Shown here in pieces: positions 1-6,349 of a stretch of 11,820 nucleotides of DNA. Within the stretch, counting starts at the first letter, position 1. Each line of letters starts with the position of its first letter. The notes below the pieces were generated by a model that did not search any database, was not told the origin of the DNA, and worked only from the letters and a program-made list of their open reading frames with translations. The position numbers were made by a program, and so were the translations under genes. Source of the DNA: Nitrosarchaeum sp. (lineage in GTDB: Archaea > Thermoproteota > Nitrososphaeria > Nitrososphaerales > Nitrosopumilaceae); assembly GCA_016234975.1 (NCBI GenBank), contig JACRND010000081.1, positions 1 through 11,820 of the forward strand, in the 5' to 3' direction.

Positions 1-881
1 AAACAAAGATAATCAATTGAAATTTCTGAAAAAAATCCTTTACAATTATTGCAGATGTAATGATTTTGCATCACTCTGTAATCCACACCTAATGCTTTTA
101 TCTCCTTGTTGCAACTAGGACACTTATCATTTGTATATGTATTTTCTTCAGAAATATTTCCACAGTCATAATGTTCAATTAGTTTGCCTAATCTAAAATT
201 TGAACTCTTACAAGAAGGACAATAGAAAATCTGAGTTGTTTTAACAGAATCACATTGATTACAAGCAATTTCTTTTTTGTCACCCAGTGTGATAATCTTA
301 CCTTGTTTTACAAGTTCATTTAGATGTAAATCAATCAATTCGTCAGAGAAACCAATTAATTGTGTGATAAAATTAAGACTGATTTGTTTTGCAGATTTTA
401 GTATGAAATCAATACGGTTATGAAGTTCTGTTTGAGCTTGTTCTGTAGATTCTTGTAACATTTTAAGTTGTTCTGATTCTTTTGTAAAGAATGATTGTTC
501 TTTTTCAATTATTTCAATAATGGATTTAAGGTTCTCAAAACGAATAGGTTTTTCTAAATATTGGTATATTCCTAATCTAATCAGTTCTTTAATTCCTTCA
601 TCGTCTTTCTCAGTAGCAGTTTCTAGAATAACACGTGCATTTGGTTGAACTTCAAGCATCTGAGTTAGAACTGAACGCGCATCCATATCGGGAAGCATAT
701 AATCAAGTAAAACTATGGGGTGTTTTTCCAAAGTCACAAGTTCTTTGAATGTTTTGATAGCAGTAGAACCATTAGTACAAGTGTGAATTTGGGTATAATC
801 CAATTTTTCCAGGTAATTTTTTAACAGCATGCTTATTGCAGGACTATCCTCAACAATCAAAACATCATCTTTTGAACTCAT
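1..881 (-). CDS. Response regulator: receiver domain plus cysteine-rich (TackOD1-like) output region, partial
   Basis: I translated this gene by hand from ATG 881; it stays open to the window edge (293 codons seen) and its C-terminus is missing. Residues 1-125 form a CheY-like receiver: acidic pair E11-D12, phosphoacceptor D60 in VLLDYMLPD, T88 and K111 before P112. Residues 130-155 look helical, and 160-205 could be a winged-helix-like segment. The rest is rich in cysteine (C207/C210, C221/C224, C240, C254/C257, C277/C280, C293), suggesting several zinc sites. From memory this resembles TackOD1, an output domain common in thaumarchaeal signalling proteins; that match is inference. It probably passes a phosphorylation signal to transcription or a protein partner in the cytoplasm. 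No histidine kinase is seen nearby. It is divergent from the DsbA-like gene, with 155 bases between them. Confidence 0.88.
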   Translation of the reverse strand, partial: MSSKDDVLIVEDSPAISMLLKNYLEKLDYTQIHTCTNGSTAIKTFKELVTLEKHPIVLLDYMLPDMDARSVLTQMLEVQPNARVILETATEKDDEGIKELIRLGIYQYLEKPIRFENLKSIIEIIEKEQSFFTKESEQLKMLQESTEQAQTELHNRIDFILKSAKQISLNFITQLIGFSDELIDLHLNELVKQGKIITLGDKKEIACNQCDSVKTTQIFYCPSCKSSNFRLGKLIEHYDCGNISEENTYTNDKCPSCNKEIKALGVDYRVMQNHYICNNCKGFFSEISIDYLC

Positions 882-904
882 TACTAATCATCACGTTTAA
901 GGTA

Positions 905-915
905 GAATAAAAATT
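905..915 (-). promoter_or_regulatory. Probable TATA box of the response regulator gene
   Basis: An AT-only run, AATTTTTATT on the minus strand, is centred about 29 bases upstream of ATG 881, the usual archaeal TATA position for a leaderless transcript. No Shine-Dalgarno site precedes the ATG. Assignment rests on composition and spacing only. Confidence 0.4.
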
Positions 916-1036
916 TCATGTTTATTAACAATGATTATTCAATTTGGTAAAAGTTGCAAAAATTGTTTGTGAAATAATTAAATTTTTAGTATGGGCGGTA
1001 CAAAAGACTAAATGTCTCAAAAATTTTCAATAGTTA

Positions 1037-1741
1037 ATGATTCATCCTCCATCTTTGGCAATAGGTGCAGGAATTGCATCAGTTGTGATAATTGTGGCAT
1101 TTTTAACATTTAACACATTTAATGATAAACCAGAACTTGTAACAGCACCAACACCTACCATTCAAGAATCAGGTCCAGCAAAAATTACTGCTGCAACATT
1201 TTTGGAAAATGGTTCGCCGATTCTTGGAGATCCCAATGCCCCAATAACATTGGTGGAATTTGGTGATTATCAGTGTTTTTTTTGCAACAAGTTCTTCCAT
1301 GAAACAGAAGATGCTCTTTTGAAAAATTATATAGAAACAGGTAAAGTTAAAGTGATTTTTAAAGACTTTACAATTATTGGTGCAGACTCAATTACTGCTG
1401 CAAATGCTGCCCATTGTGCATCTGATCAAGGAAAGTTCTGGGAGTATCACGATACATTGTATAATCATTGGACAGGTGAAAATAATGGATGGGCATCATT
1501 AGATAATTTACTTCAATTTGCAGGAGACTTGGGACTCGATATTGATGAATTCTCCAAATGCATGACAGATTCAAAATACGCTCAAAGTATAACAAATAGC
1601 AATCAAGATGCAAAAGACTTGGGATTGACAGGAACACCCGCATTTTTTATAATTGATCAGAATAACAAAGTGACAAAGATCGGTGGAGCCCAACCATATG
1701 ATGTTTTTGAAAAAATTTTTAATTCAAAGTTAGAAAAATAG
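1037..1741 (+). CDS. Membrane-anchored DsbA/BdbD-like thiol oxidoreductase
   Basis: A 234-aa protein with one N-terminal hydrophobic segment (about residues 6-25), a Pro/Thr-rich linker (30-50) and a thioredoxin-fold domain of the DsbA type (about 58-232). The active site is CFFC at residues 80-83 after VEFGDYQ, and the cis-proline loop is GTPAFF with P201. C127 and C175 could form a second structural disulfide. The domain should face outside the cytoplasmic membrane and form or shuffle disulfides in exported proteins; this role follows from the family. The anchor could also be an uncleaved signal peptide. ATG 1037 is the first start after an in-frame TAG at 1031-1033. It stands alone between the divergent response regulator and HMG-CoA synthase. 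The physiological substrates cannot be told from the sequence. Confidence 0.9.
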   Translation: MIHPPSLAIGAGIASVVIIVAFLTFNTFNDKPELVTAPTPTIQESGPAKITAATFLENGSPILGDPNAPITLVEFGDYQCFFCNKFFHETEDALLKNYIETGKVKVIFKDFTIIGADSITAANAAHCASDQGKFWEYHDTLYNHWTGENNGWASLDNLLQFAGDLGLDIDEFSKCMTDSKYAQSITNSNQDAKDLGLTGTPAFFIIDQNNKVTKIGGAQPYDVFEKIFNSKLEK

Positions 1742-1768
1742 AAAAACACAGAATATTTAGCAAAAAAC

Positions 1769-1778
1769 ATATAAAAAA
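1769..1778 (+). promoter_or_regulatory. Probable TATA box of the HMG-CoA synthase operon
   Basis: ATATAAAAAA lies 75 bases before ATG 1853. A TSS about 25-30 bases downstream would leave a leader of roughly 50 bases, which agrees with the ribosome binding site in front of this gene. Called on sequence resemblance only. Confidence 0.35.
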
Positions 1779-1839
1779 TTGTAAAAATTCCCTAAGGAGT
1801 AAGATAGAATTAGCTCAATATCCTTATATGAGTATAGAC

Positions 1840-1844
1840 GGAGG
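1840..1844 (+). promoter_or_regulatory. Shine-Dalgarno site GGAGG of HMG-CoA synthase
   Basis: GGAGG ends 8 bases before ATG 1853, an ideal spacing. The alternative TTG at 1850 would be only 5 bases away, so this site favours the ATG. It is the clearest ribosome binding site in a window where most genes lack one. Confidence 0.7.
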
Positions 1845-1852
1845 CAAGCTTG

Positions 1853-3247
1853 ATGGCAGCTGGAATAGACGACATTGCAATTTACATACCAAGACTGTAC
1901 ATTGATGCTGCTGATTTTGCAAAAGCTAGAGGGTTAGACCCTGAAAAACTCCAAAAGGGATTAGGAGTATCTCAGATGGCAATTGTAGATACCAATCAAG
2001 ACCCTGCATGTCTTGCGGCAAACGCATGTCTTCAGATTATGCAAAAAAACAAGTTATCTCCAGAAGACATTGGCAGATTGTATGTATCCACTGAATCATC
2101 TTTTGATGAATCAAAGGCAATGAACTCTTATGTTATTGGAATGTTAGAGCAGGTTTACGGTCAGGGTGCTTTTGAGCACTGTGGCGGAGTAGAAACAAAA
2201 TTTGCTTGTGTTAGTGGCTCTTATGCACTTTATGATAATACCAATTGGATTAGAGCAGGGGAGGCAGAAGGAAAACACGCATTGGTTGTAGTATCAGATA
2301 TTGCAAAATACGACATGGGCTCTAGTGGAGAGATGACACAGGGAGCTGGTGCAGTAGTAATGCTACTCAATGATGAACCAAGATTATTGGCATTTGATCC
2401 TAAAGTAACTGCGACATCAATTAAAGATGAATATGATTTTTACAGACCGTTTGGAAAAGAAACTCCAATTGTACACGGTCAGTACTCTAATCTTTTGTAT
2501 ATGATTCAAGTAAGAAAAGCACTAGAGATTTACAAGAAAAAAGCTTTGTCATCAGGATTAATGAAGCTAGAACCAGGTGAGACAATATTAGATCATATGG
2601 ATTATCTTAACATGCATTTACCATACAGCAACATGGGCAAAAAGGCTCTAGCATATTTGGTAAGACATGAATGGCGTCAACTTCCAAGATGGAAAAAAAT
2701 AATCCAGGAGATTGGTATACCAGAACCAGTACCAAAAGATCCACGTGGAACAATAGAATCAGTATTGGGAGATGAAGAATTTATGGCAAAAGATCATGAA
2801 TTTACAAAATTATTTACAAAGACCAGAGAGTTCCAAGAAGTATATGAATCAAAACTTGCAAGCTCGTTGATTGCATCAAAGATGATTGGAAATCTGTACA
2901 CTGCGTCATTATATCTCGGATTTAGAAGCTGCCTTGAATTTGAATATCAAAAGGGAATTGATTTGAATGGAAAACGTGTTGGATTTGGCTCATATGGAAG
3001 TGGAAGCAGTGCCATGGTGTTTAGTGGATTAATTCAACCCCAATATGAAGAAATTGTAAAAAATATGAATTTGGAGGCAGAACTTGCACCAAGAAGAAAA
3101 CTCACACTGCAAGAATATGAAATACTACATGAAAATAAGCTCTCGCCAGAAGAACCAATGCTTCATACAAAAAGAGAATTCATCTTAGTGGATGTCAATA
3201 CCACTACTGAATCAAGAGGCGAAAGACGATACATATTCAACGAATAA
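1853..3247 (+). CDS. Hydroxymethylglutaryl-CoA synthase
   Basis: HMG-CoA synthase condenses acetyl-CoA with acetoacetyl-CoA to give HMG-CoA, the entry step of the mevalonate route to archaeal isoprenoid lipids. The 464-aa product has the thiolase-like fold of the family. The expected catalytic triad is visible: glutamate E81 in STESS, nucleophile C119 in FACVSGSYAL, and histidine H255 in LNMHLPYSNMGKKA, followed by the conserved glycine-rich end SYGSGSSAMVF. Length matches the family. The frame is open from TTG 1850, but ATG 1853 is preferred because GGAGG lies 8 bases before it. The stop TAA shares its last base with the ATG of the next gene (TAATG), so the two are very probably co-transcribed and translationally coupled. 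No thiolase or DUF35 gene is adjacent, unlike in many archaea. The gene is intact. Confidence 0.95.
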   Translation: MAAGIDDIAIYIPRLYIDAADFAKARGLDPEKLQKGLGVSQMAIVDTNQDPACLAANACLQIMQKNKLSPEDIGRLYVSTESSFDESKAMNSYVIGMLEQVYGQGAFEHCGGVETKFACVSGSYALYDNTNWIRAGEAEGKHALVVVSDIAKYDMGSSGEMTQGAGAVVMLLNDEPRLLAFDPKVTATSIKDEYDFYRPFGKETPIVHGQYSNLLYMIQVRKALEIYKKKALSSGLMKLEPGETILDHMDYLNMHLPYSNMGKKALAYLVRHEWRQLPRWKKIIQEIGIPEPVPKDPRGTIESVLGDEEFMAKDHEFTKLFTKTREFQEVYESKLASSLIASKMIGNLYTASLYLGFRSCLEFEYQKGIDLNGKRVGFGSYGSGSSAMVFSGLIQPQYEEIVKNMNLEAELAPRRKLTLQEYEILHENKLSPEEPMLHTKREFILVDVNTTTESRGERRYIFNE

Positions 3248-3795
3248 TGCAAGAAGAACCAAACCCAATCAAAGACTTTCTATTTGATTACCTAAAAAGA
3301 TCAGAAAAGACTCAAGATCTAACATCCCAGTCAAAATTTACAGAAATAATTGAGAATGTTTTAGAAAATTGTTATGACGAAGTGACTTTAATGGGAGAAA
3401 AAGAAGAGAGTCTAGGAATTCTTGCAACAGGGTTGCTGCACTATCTATTAACAAATGCGCTAATATCCAGTCAAAGAAAAATAGAACATAATGGAATACA
3501 AATAGATATCATCATACCAGATTTAAAAACACTTGAAATTGATCCAAAAAAAACTTTGATAATATGTATCCCAAAAACTATTGATAAAAATACCATAGAG
3601 CAAAAACTAGACCAATTGCAAAAAATCCAACCTGTTAAAGACAATATTTGGCTAGTAAGTACAAAGAAACTAGAGTTTCAAAACAAAACATATGTAATTG
3701 AAAAGAAAAATGCTTCGTTTTCAAAAATAATTTACGATATTGCACAATTTGTAAATGTCCAAGGTCAAAGTAAATTCAAAATATTGCGTATTTGA
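3247..3795 (+). CDS. Unrecognised 182-aa protein coupled to HMG-CoA synthase
   Basis: I do not recognise this protein. It starts at an ATG overlapping the HMG-CoA synthase stop by one base, so it is almost certainly translated as part of that operon. It appears soluble and charged, with no signal peptide or convincing membrane helix. The first 90 residues look helical (for example ILATGLLHYLLTNALI, about 57-72). The region 80-165 alternates hydrophobic strands (IDIIIPDL, TLIICIPK, IWLVSTKK, TYVIEKK) with charged turns, as in a small alpha/beta domain of nuclease-like or Rossmann-like topology. No catalytic motif could be fixed. The operon position suggests a link to isoprenoid metabolism or simple co-expression. 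It ends four bases before the stop of the convergent bioD remnant. Confidence 0.75.
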   Translation: MQEEPNPIKDFLFDYLKRSEKTQDLTSQSKFTEIIENVLENCYDEVTLMGEKEESLGILATGLLHYLLTNALISSQRKIEHNGIQIDIIIPDLKTLEIDPKKTLIICIPKTIDKNTIEQKLDQLQKIQPVKDNIWLVSTKKLEFQNKTYVIEKKNASFSKIIYDIAQFVNVQGQSKFKILRI

Positions 3796-3798
3796 AAA

Positions 3799-4228
3799 TT
3801 AATCCAACAGAGATTTAAAATTGATATTTTTTTTGAAAACACGGTAAAGAGACACATCGCCCATATCATCTATGAACGGAATGGAGCCTAATACAGGTAC
3901 GTTCGTCAAATTTTCTAAATCTCGTTTTGTTTAAGATTAGTCTGATGTTTGGTTTCATTTTTAAATTCTTTAATGCTGTATAAGGAGATGCAGCGATTGG
4001 AAAAAATTGTGGATTTAGTAACATTTCAGGATCATTTACCTGAGCAGCGTTTGCCAAAATTTCTACGTCTTCGGATTTGAATCCTGTTTTTTGTGCAGTT
4101 CCAGCAGCAAAAGGCTTCATTACACCAACATCAATTTCCATTTTTCGAAGAGTGACAGCAAGTCCAGCAGTAACGTATGTTTTTCCAACGTCAGTGTCAG
4201 TTCCAGTAATAAATAGTGAATTCAACAA
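3799..4228 (-). pseudogene. bioD: bioD remnant: dethiobiotin synthetase with central deletion and frameshift
   Basis: Dethiobiotin synthetase (ATP-dependent, DAPA + CO2 to dethiobiotin) is normally about 220-230 aa. Here the N-terminal part is clear: P-loop GTDTDVGKT at residues 9-17, then VMKPFAAG with K38, reading to about ASPYTALKNLKMKPNIRL. The native C-terminus reappears in another frame (about 3924 down to 3799): TKRDLENLTNVPVLGSIPF, then a lysine-rich tail ending at TAA 3799-3801. Between the two parts about 80-95 residues are gone, including the EGxGG segment with the Mg-binding glutamate. Translation in the first frame runs out into 20 nonsense residues and stops at 3866. The start is TTG 4228 or 4225, with no ATG. 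This copy cannot make an active enzyme. A second, intact bioD may lie outside the window. Confidence 0.85.
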
Positions 4229-4322
4229 TAATTCATCAGACTTTTATGAATTTATACATAACATTCACTATCTTATTAGATACAAAAATTATATCTTTTA
4301 CTGTAGCATATAAAACACAAAA

Positions 4323-4474
4323 TTAGATATTTGTCATTTCTTTAATCGGTGGCAGTCTTTTTGCTTTGAGCATGTAGAGGATTGAAGTTCCAATGTGGAT
4401 TGAGGAACATATGCACAAATAGTCCAAACAAGATAGTAAAACATAGTTTTTGTAACTAGAATCATGTTATCCAT
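4323..4474 (-). pseudogene. Probable decayed gene for a small two-helix membrane protein
   Basis: From ATG 4474 one frame gives MDNMILVTKTMFYYLVWTIC, a plausible first membrane helix, then turns into an unlikely Ser/Thr/Lys/Cys-rich tail ending at TGA 4334. A different frame over the second half gives CSSIHIGTSILYMLKAKR and then LPPIKEMTNI, ending at TAA 4323. That reads like a second helix with a basic cytoplasmic end. The third frame also gives a hydrophobic stretch (TILFGLFVHMF) in the middle. The simplest reading is a short membrane-protein gene broken by one or two small indels near 4405-4435. It points the same way as the broken bioD next to it. The family is not identified, and an intact 46-aa ORF (4334-4474) is the alternative. 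Confidence 0.35.
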
Positions 4475-4506
4475 GGGTATGTATCCTAGAGAAAATAACT
4501 ATAATC

Positions 4507-4674
4507 ATGCAAGAAAAAACACTGGCATTGTTGAAGCAAGATATTCTTACGTATTGGGCAGATTTAGAAGCTGGAGATTTTGAAGATAATGGTTTTCTAA
4601 AAGAACTTAATGCGTGTATTGGATATTACAATGAGTATAAACGTGGACAAATAGTAAAAGCAACAGAAAAATGA
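4507..4674 (+). CDS. Small unrecognised protein, 55 aa
   Basis: A short ORF starting at ATG 4507, found by hand. The product is acidic in the middle (LEAGDFEDNGF, about residues 20-30), probably two short helices separated by a turn, with no cysteine motif and no membrane segment. Codon use and the amphipathic pattern (MQEKTLALLKQDILTYWADL) look protein-like. Its TGA overlaps the ATG of the next zinc-ribbon gene in an ATGA, which argues that both are real and co-translated. Function is unknown. Confidence 0.55.
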   Translation: MQEKTLALLKQDILTYWADLEAGDFEDNGFLKELNACIGYYNEYKRGQIVKATEK

Positions 4675-4814
4675 AAACCGAGATATGTTTTGATTGTTAT
4701 AGAATAATGGAAAAAAGAGAAGAGAACACATATGACAATCATAGAGTCTTTTGGGTTTGCAAATCATGTGGTAAGAGAAAATATGGCGAACAGGATCAAT
4801 TAAAGATAAACTAG
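4671..4814 (+). CDS. Zinc-ribbon microprotein, 47 aa
   Basis: Product with two CxxC pairs: CFDC (residues 6-9) and CKSC (30-33) in the context VFWVCKSCGKRKYG. The 20-residue spacing fits one zinc ribbon that makes up almost the whole protein. It overlaps the upstream 55-aa gene by four bases (ATGA), so translation is probably coupled. Such single-ribbon proteins may bind nucleic acid or a larger partner; no specific role can be given. The metal-binding pattern is seen directly, the rest is inference. Confidence 0.6.
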   Translation: MKTEICFDCYRIMEKREENTYDNHRVFWVCKSCGKRKYGEQDQLKIN

Positions 4815-4868
4815 CACCATGATTATACTGTTGATTTCCTAATATACTTGGTTTAACATATAATATTT

Positions 4869-4982
4869 ATGAAATATTGCCATGATTGTTTGACTCCAAT
4901 TAATCGTAATTCGGCAGAGGAGTACTGTAGTTTCTGTAAGAGGGATAGAGACAATAAAAAAATCATCAATCCTACGGTGTGA
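4869..4982 (+). CDS. Zinc-ribbon microprotein, 37 aa
   Basis: ATG 4869 follows an AT-rich TATA-like stretch with no Shine-Dalgarno site, consistent with a leaderless start. The product has CHDC (residues 4-7) and CSFC (20-23) followed by a basic KRDRDNKK tail. This is a minimal zinc knuckle or ribbon with a 12-residue loop. It is the third short gene in a row on this strand. The function is unknown; the cysteine pairs and basic tail would suit nucleic-acid or RNA polymerase binding, but that is speculation. Confidence 0.55.
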   Translation: MKYCHDCLTPINRNSAEEYCSFCKRDRDNKKIINPTV

Positions 4983-5067
4983 TTTTACCATTCCTAAAAA
5001 TGACAAAAACAAGACAAATAATTTTAAAAGAAATTAGGAAACAATGTTTCTATATCACATCATAAGG

Positions 5068-5092
5068 GATGTATCGTAAAAAATGATGTATC
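5068..5092. repeat. Direct repeat GATGTATC x2 upstream of the RHH gene
   Basis: GATGTATC occurs at 5068-5075 and 5085-5092, 17 bases apart start to start, just before the TATA-like ATATAT (about 5094-5099) of the RHH gene. The position suits an operator, possibly for autoregulation, but two 8-base matches in AT-rich DNA could be chance. Confidence 0.3.
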
Positions 5093-5122
5093 CATATATT
5101 CAACGAGTGTTAATAATAATAC

Positions 5123-5551
5123 ATGAAAAATAGGAGTTCAGACAAAGACGCAAACAAAGAATTTCATCATAGACCAACTATACGTGGAAATAAAACGACA
5201 GCAGGAAATCTACCAAATGTGGAATTATATGATAATGATGCAATAAATGAACAAAAAATACAAAGAAATGAAAAATCAGCAGAGTTATCAAAGCATATGA
5301 GTTTGATGTTTCCTTGGGATTTGTATGTCAAACTTGTAGAATATTCAAAAGAAAGTGGGATGACAGTTACAGACATAACGGTTGATGCATTAAACCAATA
5401 TTTACTTGAAAAAACAACTCAGAATTATGAAATTGAAAAATTAAAAGAAAAAGTAACAAAGTTAGAAAAAGACCGTTCTGGAGGAGAGCATGAGTTTGAC
5501 AACTTGGAAAAAACGATAAAAAACATAGTTCAAAAAGATTCAGAAATCTAA
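5123..5551 (+). CDS. Ribbon-helix-helix-like DNA-binding protein with C-terminal coiled coil
   Basis: The 142-aa protein has a polar, probably disordered N-terminus (1-55). A segment at about 59-98 follows the ribbon-helix-helix (CopG/Arc) pattern: strand MSLMFPWDLY, helix YVKLVEYSKESG, turn, helix TVTDITVDALNQYLLE. It is followed by a heptad-like charged helix (about 100-118, IEKLKEKVTKLEKD) and a second short helix. RHH proteins act as dimers that insert the beta ribbon in the DNA major groove, so a repressor or partition-like role is likely. ATG 5123 has a TATA-like ATATAT about 27 bases upstream and no Shine-Dalgarno site. No toxin gene follows, so an antitoxin role is not supported. The fold call is from pattern only. 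Confidence 0.65.
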   Translation: MKNRSSDKDANKEFHHRPTIRGNKTTAGNLPNVELYDNDAINEQKIQRNEKSAELSKHMSLMFPWDLYVKLVEYSKESGMTVTDITVDALNQYLLEKTTQNYEIEKLKEKVTKLEKDRSGGEHEFDNLEKTIKNIVQKDSEI

Positions 5552-5617
5552 ATTTTAATTTTTGAGATATATATGAAATTACTTAGGAGTAAAAATAATT
5601 AAATTAAATATTACGTA

Positions 5618-5749
5618 TTAATTTGATGTAACAATATAACCATTAGTGTCAAGTAGATTACCGCAAGATTGACATTCCCAATTAATGTCATGGATTATGT
5701 GATTATTTGTAATCTTTGAAGCATTACAAACTTTACAACGAATAGACAT
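5618..5749 (-). CDS. Zinc-ribbon microprotein, 43 aa
   Basis: Read on the minus strand from ATG 5749 to TAA 5618. The product carries CKVC (residues 5-8) and CQSC (26-29) in the context NWECQSCGNLLDTNGY, a typical small zinc ribbon. It lies just downstream of the TBP gene on the same strand (19 bases after its stop), so it may be read through from the TFB-TBP transcript. Its job is unknown; the place next to general transcription factors is suggestive only. Confidence 0.6.
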   Translation of the reverse strand: MSIRCKVCNASKITNNHIIHDINWECQSCGNLLDTNGYIVTSN

Positions 5750-5768
5750 ATTTTATGAATTTATAATA

Positions 5769-6329
5769 CTAGTCATAAGCCATTAAATTTTTCTCTTCAA
5801 GCATACTATGAATTTGATGTACAGAGCGATGAATGTCTTTTTCAAGTTTAGCGCCAACACATACCAATTTACCAGATGCAAAGATCAGAATTACGGTTTT
5901 AGGATCTAGCATTCTATGTATTAATCCGGGAAATTGTTCTGGCTCATACATGCTTCTAGGAAGAGTTCTGGCTGCCTGTTCCAAATTAACCCTACCGCCA
6001 AGATTAATCGATGAGACAATATTTTGTATTGTAACTAATGCATCGTTTTTAATTTTGATTTTACCCTTTCTTAATATTTCCACTACTTTTGATACCGCAG
6101 TCTCTGCTAACTCTTGAGATTTGGCACCAGTGCATACCATCTTGCCTGAGCTAAAAAGTAACGTGGCAGTTTTTGGATTTTTAAGTCTGAAGACAGCTCC
6201 CGGAAATTGCTCTGGATGATATTCTACATCTGGAAATTTTTTTGTTATATCAACAAGATCTAATTTTTGATCTATTGTTGCAGAAGCTACAACATTCACT
6301 ATTGAAATTAAAGGTCTGGTTTGTGTCAT
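5769..6329 (-). CDS. tbp: TATA-box binding protein (TBP)
   Basis: TBP recognises the archaeal TATA box and bends it so that TFB and RNA polymerase can assemble. The 186-aa product shows the two direct repeats of the saddle fold (about residues 7-92 and 98-184). All four phenylalanines that intercalate into TATA DNA are present: F42 (EQFPG), F59 (LLFSSGK), F133 (EQFPG) and F150 (LIFASGK). The acidic stirrup YEPEQFPG (E129, E131) that contacts TFB is also kept. Start ATG 6329 fits the normal archaeal length. It begins 20 bases after the stop of the TFB gene on the same strand, so the two are probably one transcript. Nothing is damaged. Whether this is the only TBP of the genome or a paralogue cannot be told from this window. 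Confidence 0.96.
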   Translation of the reverse strand: MTQTRPLISIVNVVASATIDQKLDLVDITKKFPDVEYHPEQFPGAVFRLKNPKTATLLFSSGKMVCTGAKSQELAETAVSKVVEILRKGKIKIKNDALVTIQNIVSSINLGGRVNLEQAARTLPRSMYEPEQFPGLIHRMLDPKTVILIFASGKLVCVGAKLEKDIHRSVHQIHSMLEEKNLMAYD

Positions 6330-6349
6330 ATTTTTATTATTTCTCCAAG

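Noticed and set aside
1012..1113. 33-aa ORF with several cysteines (ATG 1012)
   Set aside because: It overlaps the start of the DsbA-like gene out of frame; the cysteines come from reading that gene's membrane-segment codons in another frame.
1392..1643. 83-aa ORF antisense to the DsbA-like gene
   Set aside because: It lies wholly inside a well-supported gene and its translation has no recognisable features; the other antisense ORFs inside bioA, bioB, TBP and the RHH gene are shadows in the same way.
1850..1852. TTG 1850 as the start of HMG-CoA synthase
   Set aside because: The next codon is ATG, and the GGAGG site is 8 bases from the ATG but only 5 from the TTG.
4077..4313. 78-aa ORF on the plus strand across the bioD remnant
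   Set aside because: It is the complement of recognisable BioD coding sequence and continues into AT-rich intergenic DNA; no protein-like features.
5123..5551. Toxin-antitoxin module around the RHH gene
   Set aside because: No toxin-like ORF (RelE, MazF, PIN) is adjacent; the next genes are a convergent zinc-ribbon microgene and TBP.
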